Positions 48,425-57,213 of a stretch of 64,000 bases of DNA are shown here, piece by piece (the stretch's first letter is position 1; each line of letters begins with the position of its first letter). The stretch lies in NCBI GenBank assembly GCA_019635875.1, contig JAHBYP010000006.1, positions 248,001 to 312,000 of the forward strand. The letters run 5' to 3'. This stretch comes from Alphaproteobacteria bacterium. GTDB taxonomy: Bacteria > Pseudomonadota > Alphaproteobacteria > Reyranellales > Reyranellaceae. The translations under genes were made by a program, and so were the position numbers. Under the pieces are notes generated by a model that saw only the letters and a program-made list of their open reading frames with translations, was not told the DNA's origin and made no database searches.

Positions 48425-49315
48425 TCAACGCACGGTCCCCTGAGGCAAGGCCAGGCAATGCGCGGCGATCGCGCCCGGCGTGGTGATCCACAGTTCATCG
48501 CGATGGGCGGCGATGTGCGCGAGTGCGCGTCGCAGGTGCTTCAGGCGATAGGGCTGACCCATCAGGTAGCCGTGCAGGGCGATGCCCATGACCAGCGGCT
48601 GGCCCGCCGACTGCCGGCGCATCTCGTCGAGATTGTCGACGATCATGTCGGCGAAGGCCGTGGCGTCGAGCTGACGGCGCGCGATCATCGGGATGTCGTT
48701 GAGTTCCTGCGGGTAGGGGACAGCGAGGATCGAGCCGCCGTCTCGCACGCGGAAGCGGATCGGCTGGTCGTCCATGCACCAGTCCAGCAGGTAGCGGTAG
48801 CCGGCCTCGGCCAGCAGGTCGGGCGTGACGCGGCTCTGCGAGATCCACGGTCCCAGCCAGCCGGCCGGCGCGGCGCCTTCCTCCTCGGTGATGCGCGCCG
48901 TCGACTCGGCGATCAGCCGTCGCTCGCCGGCTTCGTCGAGAACGCCCTGACGCTCGCTGTTGGTGCGGCCGTGGCCGACGATCTCGTCGCCGCGGATCCG
49001 ATGCGCGGCGATGAGCTGCGGCGCGTAGTCGTACATCGCGCTGTTGACCAGCGCGGACGAGGGCAGGGCAAGTTCGTCGAACAGCTCCAGCAGGCGCCAG
49101 GCGCCCACACGGTTGCCGTAGTCGCGCCAGGAGAAATTCAGAACATCGGGTTGCGGCCCGCCCGGCGCCAGCTCGGCGCCCAGGCCTTCGCCGAAGGCGA
49201 AATGCTCCTGGTTGAGCGCGAGGTAGACCGCCAGCCGCTGGCCGCCGGGCCAGCGGTAATCGGGCCGGGCGTTGATCGGCAGGTAGTCGTAGCGGCCATG
49301 GCTGGGGAGGCTCAT
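48425..49315 (-). CDS. Polysaccharide deacetylase family protein (PuuE-like)
   Basis: 296 residues of the carbohydrate esterase 4/NodB fold in the branch that includes cofactor-independent allantoinase PuuE. VYLALNQEHFAFGEG, WRDYGNRVGAWRLLELFDE, EIVGHGRTNSERQ and GWLGPWISQS (for the GWxxP region) are recognisable. The usual metal-binding Asp-Asp of the first motif is not apparent (Asn-Gln-Glu). It could act on allantoin-like or other C–N substrates. No purine-degradation genes are nearby. Confidence 0.8.
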   Translation of the reverse strand: MSLPSHGRYDYLPINARPDYRWPGGQRLAVYLALNQEHFAFGEGLGAELAPGGPQPDVLNFSWRDYGNRVGAWRLLELFDELALPSSALVNSAMYDYAPQLIAAHRIRGDEIVGHGRTNSERQGVLDEAGERRLIAESTARITEEEGAAPAGWLGPWISQSRVTPDLLAEAGYRYLLDWCMDDQPIRFRVRDGGSILAVPYPQELNDIPMIARRQLDATAFADMIVDNLDEMRRQSAGQPLVMGIALHGYLMGQPYRLKHLRRALAHIAAHRDELWITTPGAIAAHCLALPQGTVR

Positions 49316-49347
49316 CGCCTCATTTCATAGCATGTGGCGTGCCAGCG

Positions 49348-50088
49348 TCAGCCGGCGAGCCAGCCGCCATCGACCGGCAGCTCGACGCCGGTGACGAAGG
49401 CCGATTCGTCGCAGGCCAGGTAAAGCGCGGCAAAGGCGATGTCGCGCACGTCGCCGAAGCGGCCCATCGGATGGCGCGCCAGCGAGCGAGCGCGCGCCGC
49501 CTCGGGATCGGGCGCGCGGCCCAGCGAGCGGCGCAGCATCGGCGTATCGGTGGCGCCCGGCAGGATCGTGTTGCAGCGGATGCCTTGATCGACGTAGTCG
49601 AGCGCCACCGATTTCGTCAGCGCCAGCACCGCGCCCTTGGACGTCACGTAAGCGGCATTGCCGCGCCCACCGGCACGCGCGAGCTGAGAGGCGATGGTGA
49701 CGATCGAGCCGCGGCCCCTGGCGCTCATCGGCCGCAGGCATTCACGGATCCAGATGAAGCTGCCGGTGACGTTGACGCCCATCACGGTGTTCCAGTCGGC
49801 GACGCCGGTATCGAGTGCCGGCTTGCCCAGCGAGATGCCGGCGGCGGTGACGAGGACATCGACCGTGCCGCATTGCTCGACGCAGGCGCGCGCATGGGCC
49901 TCGTCGGTGACCTCCGCGACATAGGGTCGGGCGCGCTCGCCGAGCTCGGCCGCGATCGCCGTGACGCCGGCCGCGTCGCGGTCGACCAGTGTGACCTGCG
50001 CGCCTTCGGCCGTAAAAAGCCGGGCCGTGGCGGCGCCGATGCCCGACGCCGCGCCGGTGATGATCGCCGTCCTGTCCTTCAAGCGCAT
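49348..50088 (-). CDS. Short-chain dehydrogenase/reductase (FabG-like)
   Basis: 246 residues. TGAASGIG binds NAD(P), TAAGIS replaces the NNAG motif, Ser in TIASQLA with Y-V-T-S-K forms the active site, and GVELPVDGGWLAG is the classical C-terminal end. Start at 50088 follows GGAGGAG at good spacing; an ATG at 50100 and another at 50118 are less likely. Specific substrate unknown. Divergent from the aminotransferase gene. Confidence 0.87.
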   Translation of the reverse strand: MRLKDRTAIITGAASGIGAATARLFTAEGAQVTLVDRDAAGVTAIAAELGERARPYVAEVTDEAHARACVEQCGTVDVLVTAAGISLGKPALDTGVADWNTVMGVNVTGSFIWIRECLRPMSARGRGSIVTIASQLARAGGRGNAAYVTSKGAVLALTKSVALDYVDQGIRCNTILPGATDTPMLRRSLGRAPDPEAARARSLARHPMGRFGDVRDIAFAALYLACDESAFVTGVELPVDGGWLAG

Positions 50089-50155
50089 GGGCTCCTCCAT
50101 CGGCGGACAGGCTAGCACCCTGTTCGTTCCGCCGGGGATCGGCTATCAGCGCAGC

Positions 50156-51328
50156 ATGTCCTACGTCCTCAGTCCCGCCGTCACCGGTATTGAGGCGGCG
50201 CCGATCGCCGCCGTGCGCGCCCTGATCGCCGGCCGCCTCTTCCCCGCCGACAAAGCGCTGATCGATTTGACCCAGGCCGCGCCGAGCTACCCGCCGGCGG
50301 CCGAGCTCAGCGAGCATCTCGCGCGACGCCTCGCCGATCCCGCGCTCCACCGCTACGGCGATATCCTCGGAACTCCGGAATTGCGCGAGGCCTATGCCGC
50401 GCATCTGGGCGCCTTCCATCGCACGCGGATCGCGGCCTCGCAGGTGGCGATCACGGCTGGCTGCAACCAGGCCTTCTGCGCCGCGATGATGGTGCTGGCG
50501 CCGCCCGGCTCCTCGGTGGTGCTGCCGCGGCCGCACTACTTCAACCACGCCATGTGGCTGCGCATGCTGGGCGTTCGCCCGGTGCCGCTGGATTTCCGCG
50601 ACGGCAGCGGCGCGGTGCCCGATCCCGCCGACGCCGAGGCGCTGATCGATGGCACGACCCGCGCCATCGTGCTGGTGAGCCCCAACAATCCCAGCGGCGC
50701 CACCTATCCGCCTGAGGTGATCGAGGCCTTCTACGCCCTGGCCAAGCGCCGCCGCATCGCGCTGGTGCTCGACGAGACCTACAAGGATTTCCTCCCTGAT
50801 GGCACGCGCCCGCATCGCCTCTTCGACGATCCCGCCTGGCCGCAGACGCTGATCCACCTCTACAGCTTCTCCAAGGTCTATGCACTGCCCGGCCATCGCG
50901 TCGGTGCGCTCACGGCGGGACCCGCGGCGATCGCCGAGATCGAGAAGGTCATGGACTGCGTCGCGATCTGTGCGCCGCGGCCAGGGCAGGAGGCGGCGCT
51001 CTACGGCCTGCGGCACCTTTCCGGCTGGGCACGCGAGCGCATCGCCGCTGTCGTGGCGCGCGGCCGTGCCTTCGGCGATCTCCTCGCGCGCTCCAACCGC
51101 TGGCGCCTGGTGAGCCTGGGCGCCTACTTCGCCTATCTCGAGCATCCCTTCGCCGGCGTGCCGGCAATGGAGGTCGTGCGCCAGCTGGCCGATGCGCAGC
51201 ATCTCCTGCTGCTGCCCGGCACGACCTTCGGCGAGGGACAGGAGCGTTTCGTCAGGCTGGCCTATGCCAATGTCGCCGATGCCGTGATCCCCGAGGTGGT
51301 GGCACGGCTTGACGCGGCGGCGCGATAG
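50156..51328 (+). CDS. Class I/II pyridoxal-phosphate aminotransferase
   Basis: 390 residues of fold type I. HRYGDILGTPELREAYAAHL, VSPNNPSGATYP with the conserved Asn, LDETYKDF with Asp binding the ring nitrogen, and SFSKVYALPGHRVG where Lys carries PLP. The C-terminal FVRLAYAN holds the carboxylate-binding Arg. It transfers the amino group between an amino acid and a 2-oxo acid, or could be a C–S lyase. Followed by a hydrolase gene after 17 nt. Confidence 0.87.
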   Translation: MSYVLSPAVTGIEAAPIAAVRALIAGRLFPADKALIDLTQAAPSYPPAAELSEHLARRLADPALHRYGDILGTPELREAYAAHLGAFHRTRIAASQVAITAGCNQAFCAAMMVLAPPGSSVVLPRPHYFNHAMWLRMLGVRPVPLDFRDGSGAVPDPADAEALIDGTTRAIVLVSPNNPSGATYPPEVIEAFYALAKRRRIALVLDETYKDFLPDGTRPHRLFDDPAWPQTLIHLYSFSKVYALPGHRVGALTAGPAAIAEIEKVMDCVAICAPRPGQEAALYGLRHLSGWARERIAAVVARGRAFGDLLARSNRWRLVSLGAYFAYLEHPFAGVPAMEVVRQLADAQHLLLLPGTTFGEGQERFVRLAYANVADAVIPEVVARLDAAAR

Positions 51329-51345
51329 GCAAGGGGGAGGGAACG

Positions 51346-52194
51346 ATGCCGTACATCACCTGCGACGACGGCGTGAAGCTGTACTACGAGGAGGCCGGCA
51401 GCGGCACGCCGCTGGTCTTCGTGCACGAGTACGCCGGCGACTGGCGCGCCTGGGAGCCGCAGATGCGCTTCTTCTCGCGCAGGCATCGCTGCATCACCTA
51501 CTCGTTCCGCGGTTATGCGCCCTCCGACATCCCGGACGACCCCGCCCGATACGGCCAGGATCGCGTGGTCGAGGACATCCGTTGCGTGCTCGACGGGCTG
51601 AAGATCGACAAGGCGCATGTCTGCGGCCTGTCGATGGGCGGCTTCGCGACGGCGCATTTCGCGCGGGTCCATCCGCAGCGCGCCCTGTCGACGGCGATCT
51701 GCGGCTGCGGCTTCGGCTCGGAGAAGCATCTGCACGCCGCCTTCGCCGCCGAGTCGCGCGCCAATGGCGAGAAGATCCGCCGGATCGGCCAGGCCGCCTT
51801 CGCCGCCGAGTACGGCGAGGGCCCCAGCCGGCGACGCTATCGCCAGAAGGACCCACGCGGGCATGCCGAGTTCATGGAGCAGTTCGCCAGCCACGATCCG
51901 ATCGGCGCGGCGCATACCGTGAGCGAGTTCCAGGGCAAGCGGCCCTCGCTGTGGGACTTCGAGGCGGAGTGGAAGTCCTGCATGGTGCCCGCGCTGATCG
52001 TCGCCGGCGACGAGGACGACCTGGTGCTGCAGCCCAGCATTTACCTGAAGAAGGTGATGGGCAATGCCGGCCTGCTGGTGATGCCCAAGGCAGGCCACGC
52101 CGTGAACCTCGAGGACCCCGACGCCTTCAACCGCGCCCTGTGGGACTTCATCGCCCTCGTCGAAGCCGGCCGATGGACGCCGCGCGAGGCGTAG
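51346..52194 (+). CDS. Alpha/beta hydrolase
   Basis: 282 residues. FVHEYAGDWRAWEPQMRFFS around the oxyanion hole, nucleophile elbow GLSMGGF, acid region AGDEDDLVL and His in PKAGHAVNLEDP. The cap lies between about 140 and 200. It appears co-transcribed with the aminotransferase (GGGGGAGGGAACG before ATG). Relatives include 3-oxoadipate enol-lactonases and epoxide hydrolases, but the match is too general for a name. Confidence 0.86.
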   Translation: MPYITCDDGVKLYYEEAGSGTPLVFVHEYAGDWRAWEPQMRFFSRRHRCITYSFRGYAPSDIPDDPARYGQDRVVEDIRCVLDGLKIDKAHVCGLSMGGFATAHFARVHPQRALSTAICGCGFGSEKHLHAAFAAESRANGEKIRRIGQAAFAAEYGEGPSRRRYRQKDPRGHAEFMEQFASHDPIGAAHTVSEFQGKRPSLWDFEAEWKSCMVPALIVAGDEDDLVLQPSIYLKKVMGNAGLLVMPKAGHAVNLEDPDAFNRALWDFIALVEAGRWTPREA

Positions 52195-52250
52195 TCCGGC
52201 TTATCCGAGCATAAGAAACCTCTGATCGACGCCAATCATGGTTCGCGTCT

Positions 52251-52274
52251 ATATAGGTGCATATGCACTTAAAT
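52251..52274. promoter_or_regulatory. 24-bp near-perfect palindrome, likely operator
   Basis: GTGCATATGCAC (52257–52268) is a perfect dyad and the symmetry extends to 24 bp with two mismatched pairs. It is A/T-rich at both flanks, lies in an AT-rich pocket of a GC-rich genome, and ends 14 nt before the thioesterase ATG, beside the ribosome binding site. The form recalls operators of MarR-type repressors that sense aromatic CoA esters. Confidence 0.6.
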
Positions 52275-52287
52275 AGGAGATGACCGG

Positions 52288-52806
52288 ATGTCCGCGTGGA
52301 GGGAAGAGGTCGAGGCCAGCAAGCGCCGGCTGGCGCCGCCGGGGCCGTTGCCGCTGGCCGAGATCGCCGACTGGCCGGGCGAGCGCATCTTCGCCGCCAT
52401 TGGCGCCGGTGAGCTGCCGTCGCCTGAGTTCGCCTATGTCGCGGGCATCCACCCGATCGAGGTCGGCGGCGGGCGCGCGGTGTTCCAGGGCGATCCGGCG
52501 GAGGCGTTCCGCAACATCCTGGGCGCCGCGCATGGCGGCTGGATCGCCACCCTGCTCGACACGGCGCTGGCGGTCGCGGTGCACGCGACCCTGCCGCCGC
52601 GCACCATCGCCACCACCGTCGAGATGAAGGTGAACTACGTCGCGGCGGTCACCGAGAAGACCGGCCCGGTGCGCGCCATCGCCACCGTGCTGTCATCGGG
52701 CCGCACGCTCGCGACGTCGGAGGCCAAGCTGGTCGACGAGGCTGGCCGCCTCTATGCCCACGCCACCGAGACCGTGGCGATCGTGCCGGTGCGGCCGCCG
52801 CACTGA
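52288..52806 (+). CDS. PaaI family hot-dog thioesterase
   Basis: 172 residues. The hot-dog core contains NILGAAHGGWIATLLDTALAVAV, the HGG segment and Asp being the active site of PaaI-type acyl-CoA thioesterases, then TVEMKVNYVAAVTEKTGPVRA. An N-terminal extension of about 45 residues precedes it. It would hydrolyse an aryl- or acyl-CoA to relieve CoA sequestration. Own promoter is likely, given the strong operator-like palindrome before it. Confidence 0.86.
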   Translation: MSAWREEVEASKRRLAPPGPLPLAEIADWPGERIFAAIGAGELPSPEFAYVAGIHPIEVGGGRAVFQGDPAEAFRNILGAAHGGWIATLLDTALAVAVHATLPPRTIATTVEMKVNYVAAVTEKTGPVRAIATVLSSGRTLATSEAKLVDEAGRLYAHATETVAIVPVRPPH

Positions 52807-53087
52807 GTTGTGGCGGCCGGCCGAGCTGAAGAGGTTGGCGGTGTCGCATACGGTGTCGTTCCAGCCTTCACCGAGCACCAGGTGTTCAACGTCAAGGAGA
52901 AGGCCTCGACCTTGCCTGCACTGGAACTGGACGAGTCCTGTGCCGGCACAGTGCCGGACCTGTTGGGAAAGGAAGGGAAGGGAAAGGAACTCGGAAAGGA
53001 AGGGAAAGGTATTCCGCCTGTGGCGGCCGCGTCTGACGCCGCGTCGCTTGCTTTCGCTGCGCGCCCCAAGACAAAACCTCCGATGCG
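52807..53087. other. Convergent intergenic stretch with purine-rich direct repeats
   Basis: No convincing gene. At 52965–53009 the plus strand is almost purely purine, with GGAAAGGAAGGGAA repeated and partly repeated. Just before it GTGCCGGCACAGTGCCGG gives a small dyad. The open forward frame across it has a composition imposed by the repeats. Probably a dispersed or structural repeat. Confidence 0.5.
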
Positions 53088-53732
53088 CTAAGCGGCACCC
53101 AGCTTCTGCTCGATCGGCGCGGGCTGCATCAGCGGCGTGACGGTCCAGGCGCTGCCCCTGCGCTCGAAGGCCAGGGGCAGGCCGTTGGCGGTGAGCTCGA
53201 CCGGCAGCTCGACGTCGAGCGCGCCGGTCAGCACGCGCAGCACGCCGCCGTGGCTCACCAGCAGCGGCATCGGGCCGTCGCCCAGCAGCTCGGCGGCGCC
53301 GGTCAGCGTGCGCTCGATGAAGCCGTGCATGGTCTCGCCGTTGGGCGGGCTGACGCGCCAGTCGAGTCCCTCGCTGGGCGTGCCGATGAAGTCGCCGAAA
53401 TAGCGCTCGCGCAGGCAGCGGCGCAGCCATACCGGGCGGCCGGTGAGGTCGGCGACGCGGCCGGCCGTCAGCCAGGCGCGCGCCATGTCGCTGGCGTAGA
53501 TCAGGTCGAAAGTGTGCTCGCACAGCACCTTGGCCGCGGTGTCGGCGTCGATGAAGCCCTCGGCGGCCAGCGGCAGGTCGGGGTGCTGGTAGATGCGGCC
53601 GATATTGCCCGGCGTGCGGCCATGGCGCAGGAACAGGAAGCGGTCGCGGGCGATGCTGAGGCCGTGGTTGCGCGCGGCGGCGCGCAGCGCCAGCTGGCCG
53701 GCGTCGTTCTCGTGGGCGGCGGTCGTGCTCAT
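53088..53732 (-). CDS. Histidine phosphatase family protein
   Basis: 214 residues of the phosphoglycerate-mutase-like superfamily. The catalytic motif FLRHGRTPGN has the His that becomes phosphorylated; Arg in RRCLRERYFGDF and His in LLVSHGGVLR complete the pocket. Such proteins dephosphorylate sugar phosphates, nucleotides or cobalamin precursors. Start at 53732 was chosen as it fits the family length. 54 nt after the acyl-CoA dehydrogenase on the same strand. Confidence 0.85.
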   Translation of the reverse strand: MSTTAAHENDAGQLALRAAARNHGLSIARDRFLFLRHGRTPGNIGRIYQHPDLPLAAEGFIDADTAAKVLCEHTFDLIYASDMARAWLTAGRVADLTGRPVWLRRCLRERYFGDFIGTPSEGLDWRVSPPNGETMHGFIERTLTGAAELLGDGPMPLLVSHGGVLRVLTGALDVELPVELTANGLPLAFERRGSAWTVTPLMQPAPIEQKLGAA

Positions 53733-53786
53733 TGCGGATCGATCCCTGGCGATACGGGCGGACGGGGCGGCCAACCTAGCACGGCA

Positions 53787-54950
53787 TCAGCCGTGCAGGC
53801 GCTTGGCGACTTCCTCCAGCATCACTTCCGTCGCACCGCCGCCGATCGCCTGGACGCGGGCGTCGCGCACCATGCGCTCGATGGCGGTTTCGCGCATGTA
53901 GCCCATGCCGCCGTGGAATTGCTGGCAGGCGTACATCACCTCGTTGACCAGCTCGCCGCACAGCGCCTTGACCATCGAGACTTCCTTGACGCACTCGCGG
54001 CCCTGGGCGTCGAGCCAGCCGGTATGGTGCACCAGCTGCTGCGCGGCGGCGACGCGCGCCGCCAGCATCGACAGGCGCTGGCGGATCGCCTGCTTGTCCC
54101 ACAGCGGCGCGCCGAAGGCCTGGCGCGTCTGCACGTGCCGCAGGGTGAGCGCCAGCGCCGCCTCGGCCTCGCCCATGGCCTGCGCGCCGAGCACCAGTCG
54201 CTCGTTCTGGAGGTTCTTCATCACGGCGTAGAAGCCGCGATTCTCCTCGCCCAGCAGGTTCTCGACCGGCACGCGCGCATCCTCGAACACCAGCTCCGCC
54301 GTGTCCGACGACAGCCAGCCGGTCTTCTTCAGGGCCCGGCCGACCGAGAAGCCCGGGGTGCCCCTGGGCACGATGAACATCGAGATGCCGGCCGAGCCGC
54401 GCGCCTTCGTGTCGGTCTTGGCGGCGACGAAGTAGACGTCGGCATGCACGCCGTTGGTGATGAACATCTTGGTGCCGTTGAGCACGTAGTGCCCGCCCTC
54501 GCGCCGCGCCGAGGTGCGGATGCCCTTCACGTCCGATCCGGCGCCGGGCTCGGTCACCGCCACCGCGGCGATCGTGCGGCCGGCGACGATGTCGGGCATC
54601 AGCCGCGCGATCTGCCCGGGCGTGCCGGCATTCATCAGGTGCGGCGAGGCCATGTCGGTATGCACCAGCACCGTGATGGCGAAGCCGCCGAAGGTCGACT
54701 TGCCCAGTTCCTCCGCCAGCACCACGCTGCCCAGCGAGTCCATTGCCGCGCCACCATACCGCTCGGGATAGCGGATGCCGAGGAAGCCCAGCTCGCCCAT
54801 GCGCCGCAGCACGTCGCGCGGCACGAAGCCGTCCTCCTCCCATTTCTCGGCCCTGGGCTTCACCTCCTCGTCGATGAAGCGGCGCAGCTGATCGCGCAGC
54901 ATCTCGTGCTCTTCGCGGAAGATCGGCGAGGCGGGGGCGTTGGCGGGCAT
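53787..54950 (-). CDS. Acyl-CoA dehydrogenase
   Basis: 387-residue FAD enzyme of standard length. VAVTEPGAGSDVKGIRT and FITNGVHADVY are the flavin and substrate signatures. GAQAMGEAEAALALTLRHVQTRQAFG and QQFHGGMGYMRETAIERMVRDARVQAIGG follow. In the last block an IGGGATEV sequence replaces the more usual YEGT/IGAGTSEI, as in several branched- or aryl-chain dehydrogenases. It oxidises an acyl-CoA to the enoyl-CoA. It may feed the MaoC–CitE pair nearby. Confidence 0.9.
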   Translation of the reverse strand: MPANAPASPIFREEHEMLRDQLRRFIDEEVKPRAEKWEEDGFVPRDVLRRMGELGFLGIRYPERYGGAAMDSLGSVVLAEELGKSTFGGFAITVLVHTDMASPHLMNAGTPGQIARLMPDIVAGRTIAAVAVTEPGAGSDVKGIRTSARREGGHYVLNGTKMFITNGVHADVYFVAAKTDTKARGSAGISMFIVPRGTPGFSVGRALKKTGWLSSDTAELVFEDARVPVENLLGEENRGFYAVMKNLQNERLVLGAQAMGEAEAALALTLRHVQTRQAFGAPLWDKQAIRQRLSMLAARVAAAQQLVHHTGWLDAQGRECVKEVSMVKALCGELVNEVMYACQQFHGGMGYMRETAIERMVRDARVQAIGGGATEVMLEEVAKRLHG

Positions 54951-54955
54951 TGAGC

Positions 54956-55267
54956 TCAGCTATCCTCGGACGTAAACAGTGCGGCGATATCGCGACCACG
55001 ATGCGCGAAGCGGACCATCACGACCTCGTCGCCATCCACGACAAATGCGATCGTGAGCCTCCGTCGATAGCCAATTGTGCGCAGGCCAGGCCGAAGGTCG
55101 CTGCGCAAGGTGCCGCGCTTCGGAAAGACGGCGAATCCCTGGCAGTACTCCCGGATGCGATCGACATAGGACTGAGCGACCGCCACATCTGTCGCGTCGG
55201 CAACCCACGAGAATATATCGTCGAGGTCGGCAAGCGCCTCGGGCGCGAAGACGACCCTTCGTGTCAC
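54956..55267 (-). CDS. parE: ParE family toxin
   Basis: 103 residues: VVFAPEALADLDDIFSWVADATD at the N-terminus, LRPGLRTIGYRRRLTIAFVV core and VVMVRFAHRGRDI end, the ParE form of the RelE/ParE fold. Paired with the ParD-type gene before it through a 4-nt overlap. It would inhibit gyrase if freed from the antitoxin. Five nt separate its promoter-distal neighbour, the acyl-CoA dehydrogenase gene, on the same strand. Confidence 0.88.
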   Translation of the reverse strand: MTRRVVFAPEALADLDDIFSWVADATDVAVAQSYVDRIREYCQGFAVFPKRGTLRSDLRPGLRTIGYRRRLTIAFVVDGDEVVMVRFAHRGRDIAALFTSEDS

Positions 55268-55551
55268 CGCCGCTTGGCGGCGCGCTTGCGCGCGGCATAA
55301 CGGGCTGCGGCTTCTCCAAAAGCTTTCTCGGCCGGTATTCTCTTGGACGGGTCGGCCATGGTGGCGTCGTATGCCGGGACGACTTCCTCCCTCAGCCAGC
55401 GCTCCATGGCGGCGTCGCGCTGCCGAAGGGCGCGCAGGCCGTCACGAATGACCTCGCTTTCGCTGGCATACTCGCCGGACTCGACCTTGCGGCGAATCAT
55501 GTCGGCCATCTCGTTCGGCAGAGTGACGCTAAGGGAGCGGGTGGTGCGCAT
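55264..55551 (-). CDS. parD: ParD family antitoxin
   Basis: 95 residues. The ribbon-helix-helix DNA-binding domain is at the N-terminus (RSLSVTLPNEMADMIRRKVE, then SGEYASESEVIRDGLRAL). The rest is a basic, helical toxin-binding tail ending KRAAKRR. It would repress its own operon and hold ParE inactive. Divergent from the MaoC gene with about 130 nt between. Confidence 0.88.
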   Translation of the reverse strand: MRTTRSLSVTLPNEMADMIRRKVESGEYASESEVIRDGLRALRQRDAAMERWLREEVVPAYDATMADPSKRIPAEKAFGEAAARYAARKRAAKRR

Positions 55552-55680
55552 GGCGGCGAGTTTAACATTGAACGCGATTTAATCGTATCGGATTCTGCAG
55601 GGGTGGCACGCGGCTGCGCGGCTTGACCCGGACACCTTGCAGCAGCCAGCTTCGTCGCCTCAACATCGGGGGAGGGCTCT

Positions 55681-56133
55681 GTGGCCGGGCTGTGGTTCGA
55701 GGAGTTCAAGGAGGGGATGGTCTTCGACCATCCCTGGACGCGCACGGTCACGGAAATGGACAACGTGCTGTTCAGCTCGCTGACCATGAACGTGCAGCCG
55801 CTGCATCTCGACGAGGAGTTCGCGTCGAAGACGGAGTTCGGCCAGCGCATCGTCAACAGCCTGTTCACCCTGGGCCTGATGATCGGCATCACGGTCAACG
55901 ACACGACGCTCGGCACCACGGTGGCCAATCTCGGCATGACCGACACGCGCTTTGCCAAGCCGGTGTTCCACGGCGACACGATCCGCGTGCAGACCAGGAT
56001 CGTCGGCCTGCGCGAGAGCAAGTCGCGGCCCAATGCCGGCATCGTCGAGTTCGAGCACCGCGCCTTCAACCAGCGGGGCGAGGAGGTCGCCTATTGCAGG
56101 CGCCAGGCGCTGATGCGGCGCAAGCCGACATGA
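55681..56133 (+). CDS. MaoC family dehydratase
   Basis: 150-residue hydratase-2 (MaoC) hot-dog protein. The active-site segment [25 protein letters not shown] has the Asp/His pair pattern of the family, followed by [18 protein letters not shown] start follows GGGGGAGGG. Coupled by ATGA overlap to a CitE-like lyase, as in itaconate or C5-dicarboxylate CoA routes, where a MaoC hydratase forms the (S)-citramalyl- or malyl-type CoA ester that the lyase cleaves. Exact substrate not decided. Confidence 0.85.
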   Translation: MAGLWFEEFKEGMVFDHPWTRTVTEMDNVLFSSLTMNVQPLHLDEEFASKTEFGQRIVNSLFTLGLMIGITVNDTTLGTTVANLGMTDTRFAKPVFHGDTIRVQTRIVGLRESKSRPNAGIVEFEHRAFNQRGEEVAYCRRQALMRRKPT

Positions 56134-56990
56134 TCCGCTCCTATCTCTTCGTGCCGGGCGACGACCTCAAGAAGCTCGATCGCTCGCAGGCTTCGCCGGC
56201 CGACGCACTGATCTACGATCTCGAGGATTCGGTCGGGCCCGACCGCAAGGAAGCGGCCCGCGCCATCGTGCGCGACCACATCCGCGCACGCGGCGCCGGC
56301 GGCCACCACAAGACGGTGCGCGTCAACAGCTTCCCGACCGGGCTGACCGCCGGCGACCTCGCGGTGGTGATGCAGGCCGCGCCCGACTCGATCCTGCTGC
56401 CCAAATGCGAGGGCCAGGCCGAGCTCGACCGGCTGGGCCACATGCTCGATGCGCTGGAGGCGCGCGAGGGCATCGCCGCCGGCCGCACCAGGGTGCTGGC
56501 CCTCGTCACCGAGACCGCGCCGGCGGTGCTGGTGGCCGCCTCGACGCGTCTGTCGCATCCCAGGCTCACCGCGCTGACCTGGGGCGCGGAGGATCTGTCG
56601 GCTGACATCGGCGCGGTGGCGAAGGCCGGCCCCGATGGCGTGCTCGACGACACGTTCCGCTATGCCCGTGTCGTCTGCCTGCTGTCGGCCAGCGCCGCCG
56701 GCGTGACGCCGCTCGACACCGTCTATGCCGATTTCCGCGACCTTGCCGGCTTCGAGGCGGAATGCGTCACCGCCAAGCGCATGGGCTTCCTGTCCAAGAT
56801 GGCGATCCATCCCTCGCAGGTCGAGCCGATCAACCGCATCTTCAGCCCGTCACAGGCCGAGCTCGACTGGGCCCGCAAGGTCGTCGAGGCCTTTGCCAAA
56901 GCGGGCAATGGCGGCGTCACGCAGATGGACGGCAAGATGCTCGACAAGCCGCACCTGAAGCTGGCCCAGCGCCTGCTCGGCACGATGTAG
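56130..56990 (+). CDS. CitE-like CoA ester lyase (HpcH/HpaI aldolase/citrate lyase fold)
   Basis: 286 residues. [20 protein letters not shown] at the N-terminus, [14 protein letters not shown] with a metal-binding acidic pair, [18 protein letters not shown] with the conserved Glu, and [14 protein letters not shown]. These fit stand-alone CitE proteins such as (S)-citramalyl-CoA lyase or malyl-CoA lyase/thioesterase. Its ATG overlaps the MaoC stop. With mcd at the window start, a malyl-CoA thioesterase role in the ethylmalonyl-CoA route is a possible alternative. Confidence 0.86.
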   Translation: MIRSYLFVPGDDLKKLDRSQASPADALIYDLEDSVGPDRKEAARAIVRDHIRARGAGGHHKTVRVNSFPTGLTAGDLAVVMQAAPDSILLPKCEGQAELDRLGHMLDALEAREGIAAGRTRVLALVTETAPAVLVAASTRLSHPRLTALTWGAEDLSADIGAVAKAGPDGVLDDTFRYARVVCLLSASAAGVTPLDTVYADFRDLAGFEAECVTAKRMGFLSKMAIHPSQVEPINRIFSPSQAELDWARKVVEAFAKAGNGGVTQMDGKMLDKPHLKLAQRLLGTM

Positions 56991-57040
56991 GCGCCGGGCG
57001 GAGGCGCGACTAGCGCGACGCGCGCAATATCAGACTCACC

Positions 57041-57109
57041 CTGTCATCCCGAGCGCAGCGAGGGATCCAGGCAGCTTCCCTGGATCCCTCGCTGCGCTCG
57101 GGATGACAG
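57041..57109. repeat. Inverted repeat, family A
   Basis: Perfectly inverted arms of about 31 nt beginning CTGTCATCCCGAGCGCAGCG, just after the CitE gene and 30 nt before the insertion sequence. Before the insertion it would have separated the convergent CitE and membrane-protein genes. Confidence 0.87.
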
Positions 57110-57213
57110 GTGGGTCCGATTGACCGCTCGATGCTCTAGGGTCAAAACTCAATCAGATGATTGAATTCGTTAGCCGGTGGTGATTCAAGCTCTGAAACGA
57201 CGGAGCGTTGGAG

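Noticed and set aside
52810..53091. Possible small gene in the 52.8–53.1 kb gap
   Set aside because: Its amino acids simply follow the purine repeats (runs of Gly, Lys and Glu), it has no ribosome binding site and no known relative. I treat the stretch as repeat DNA.
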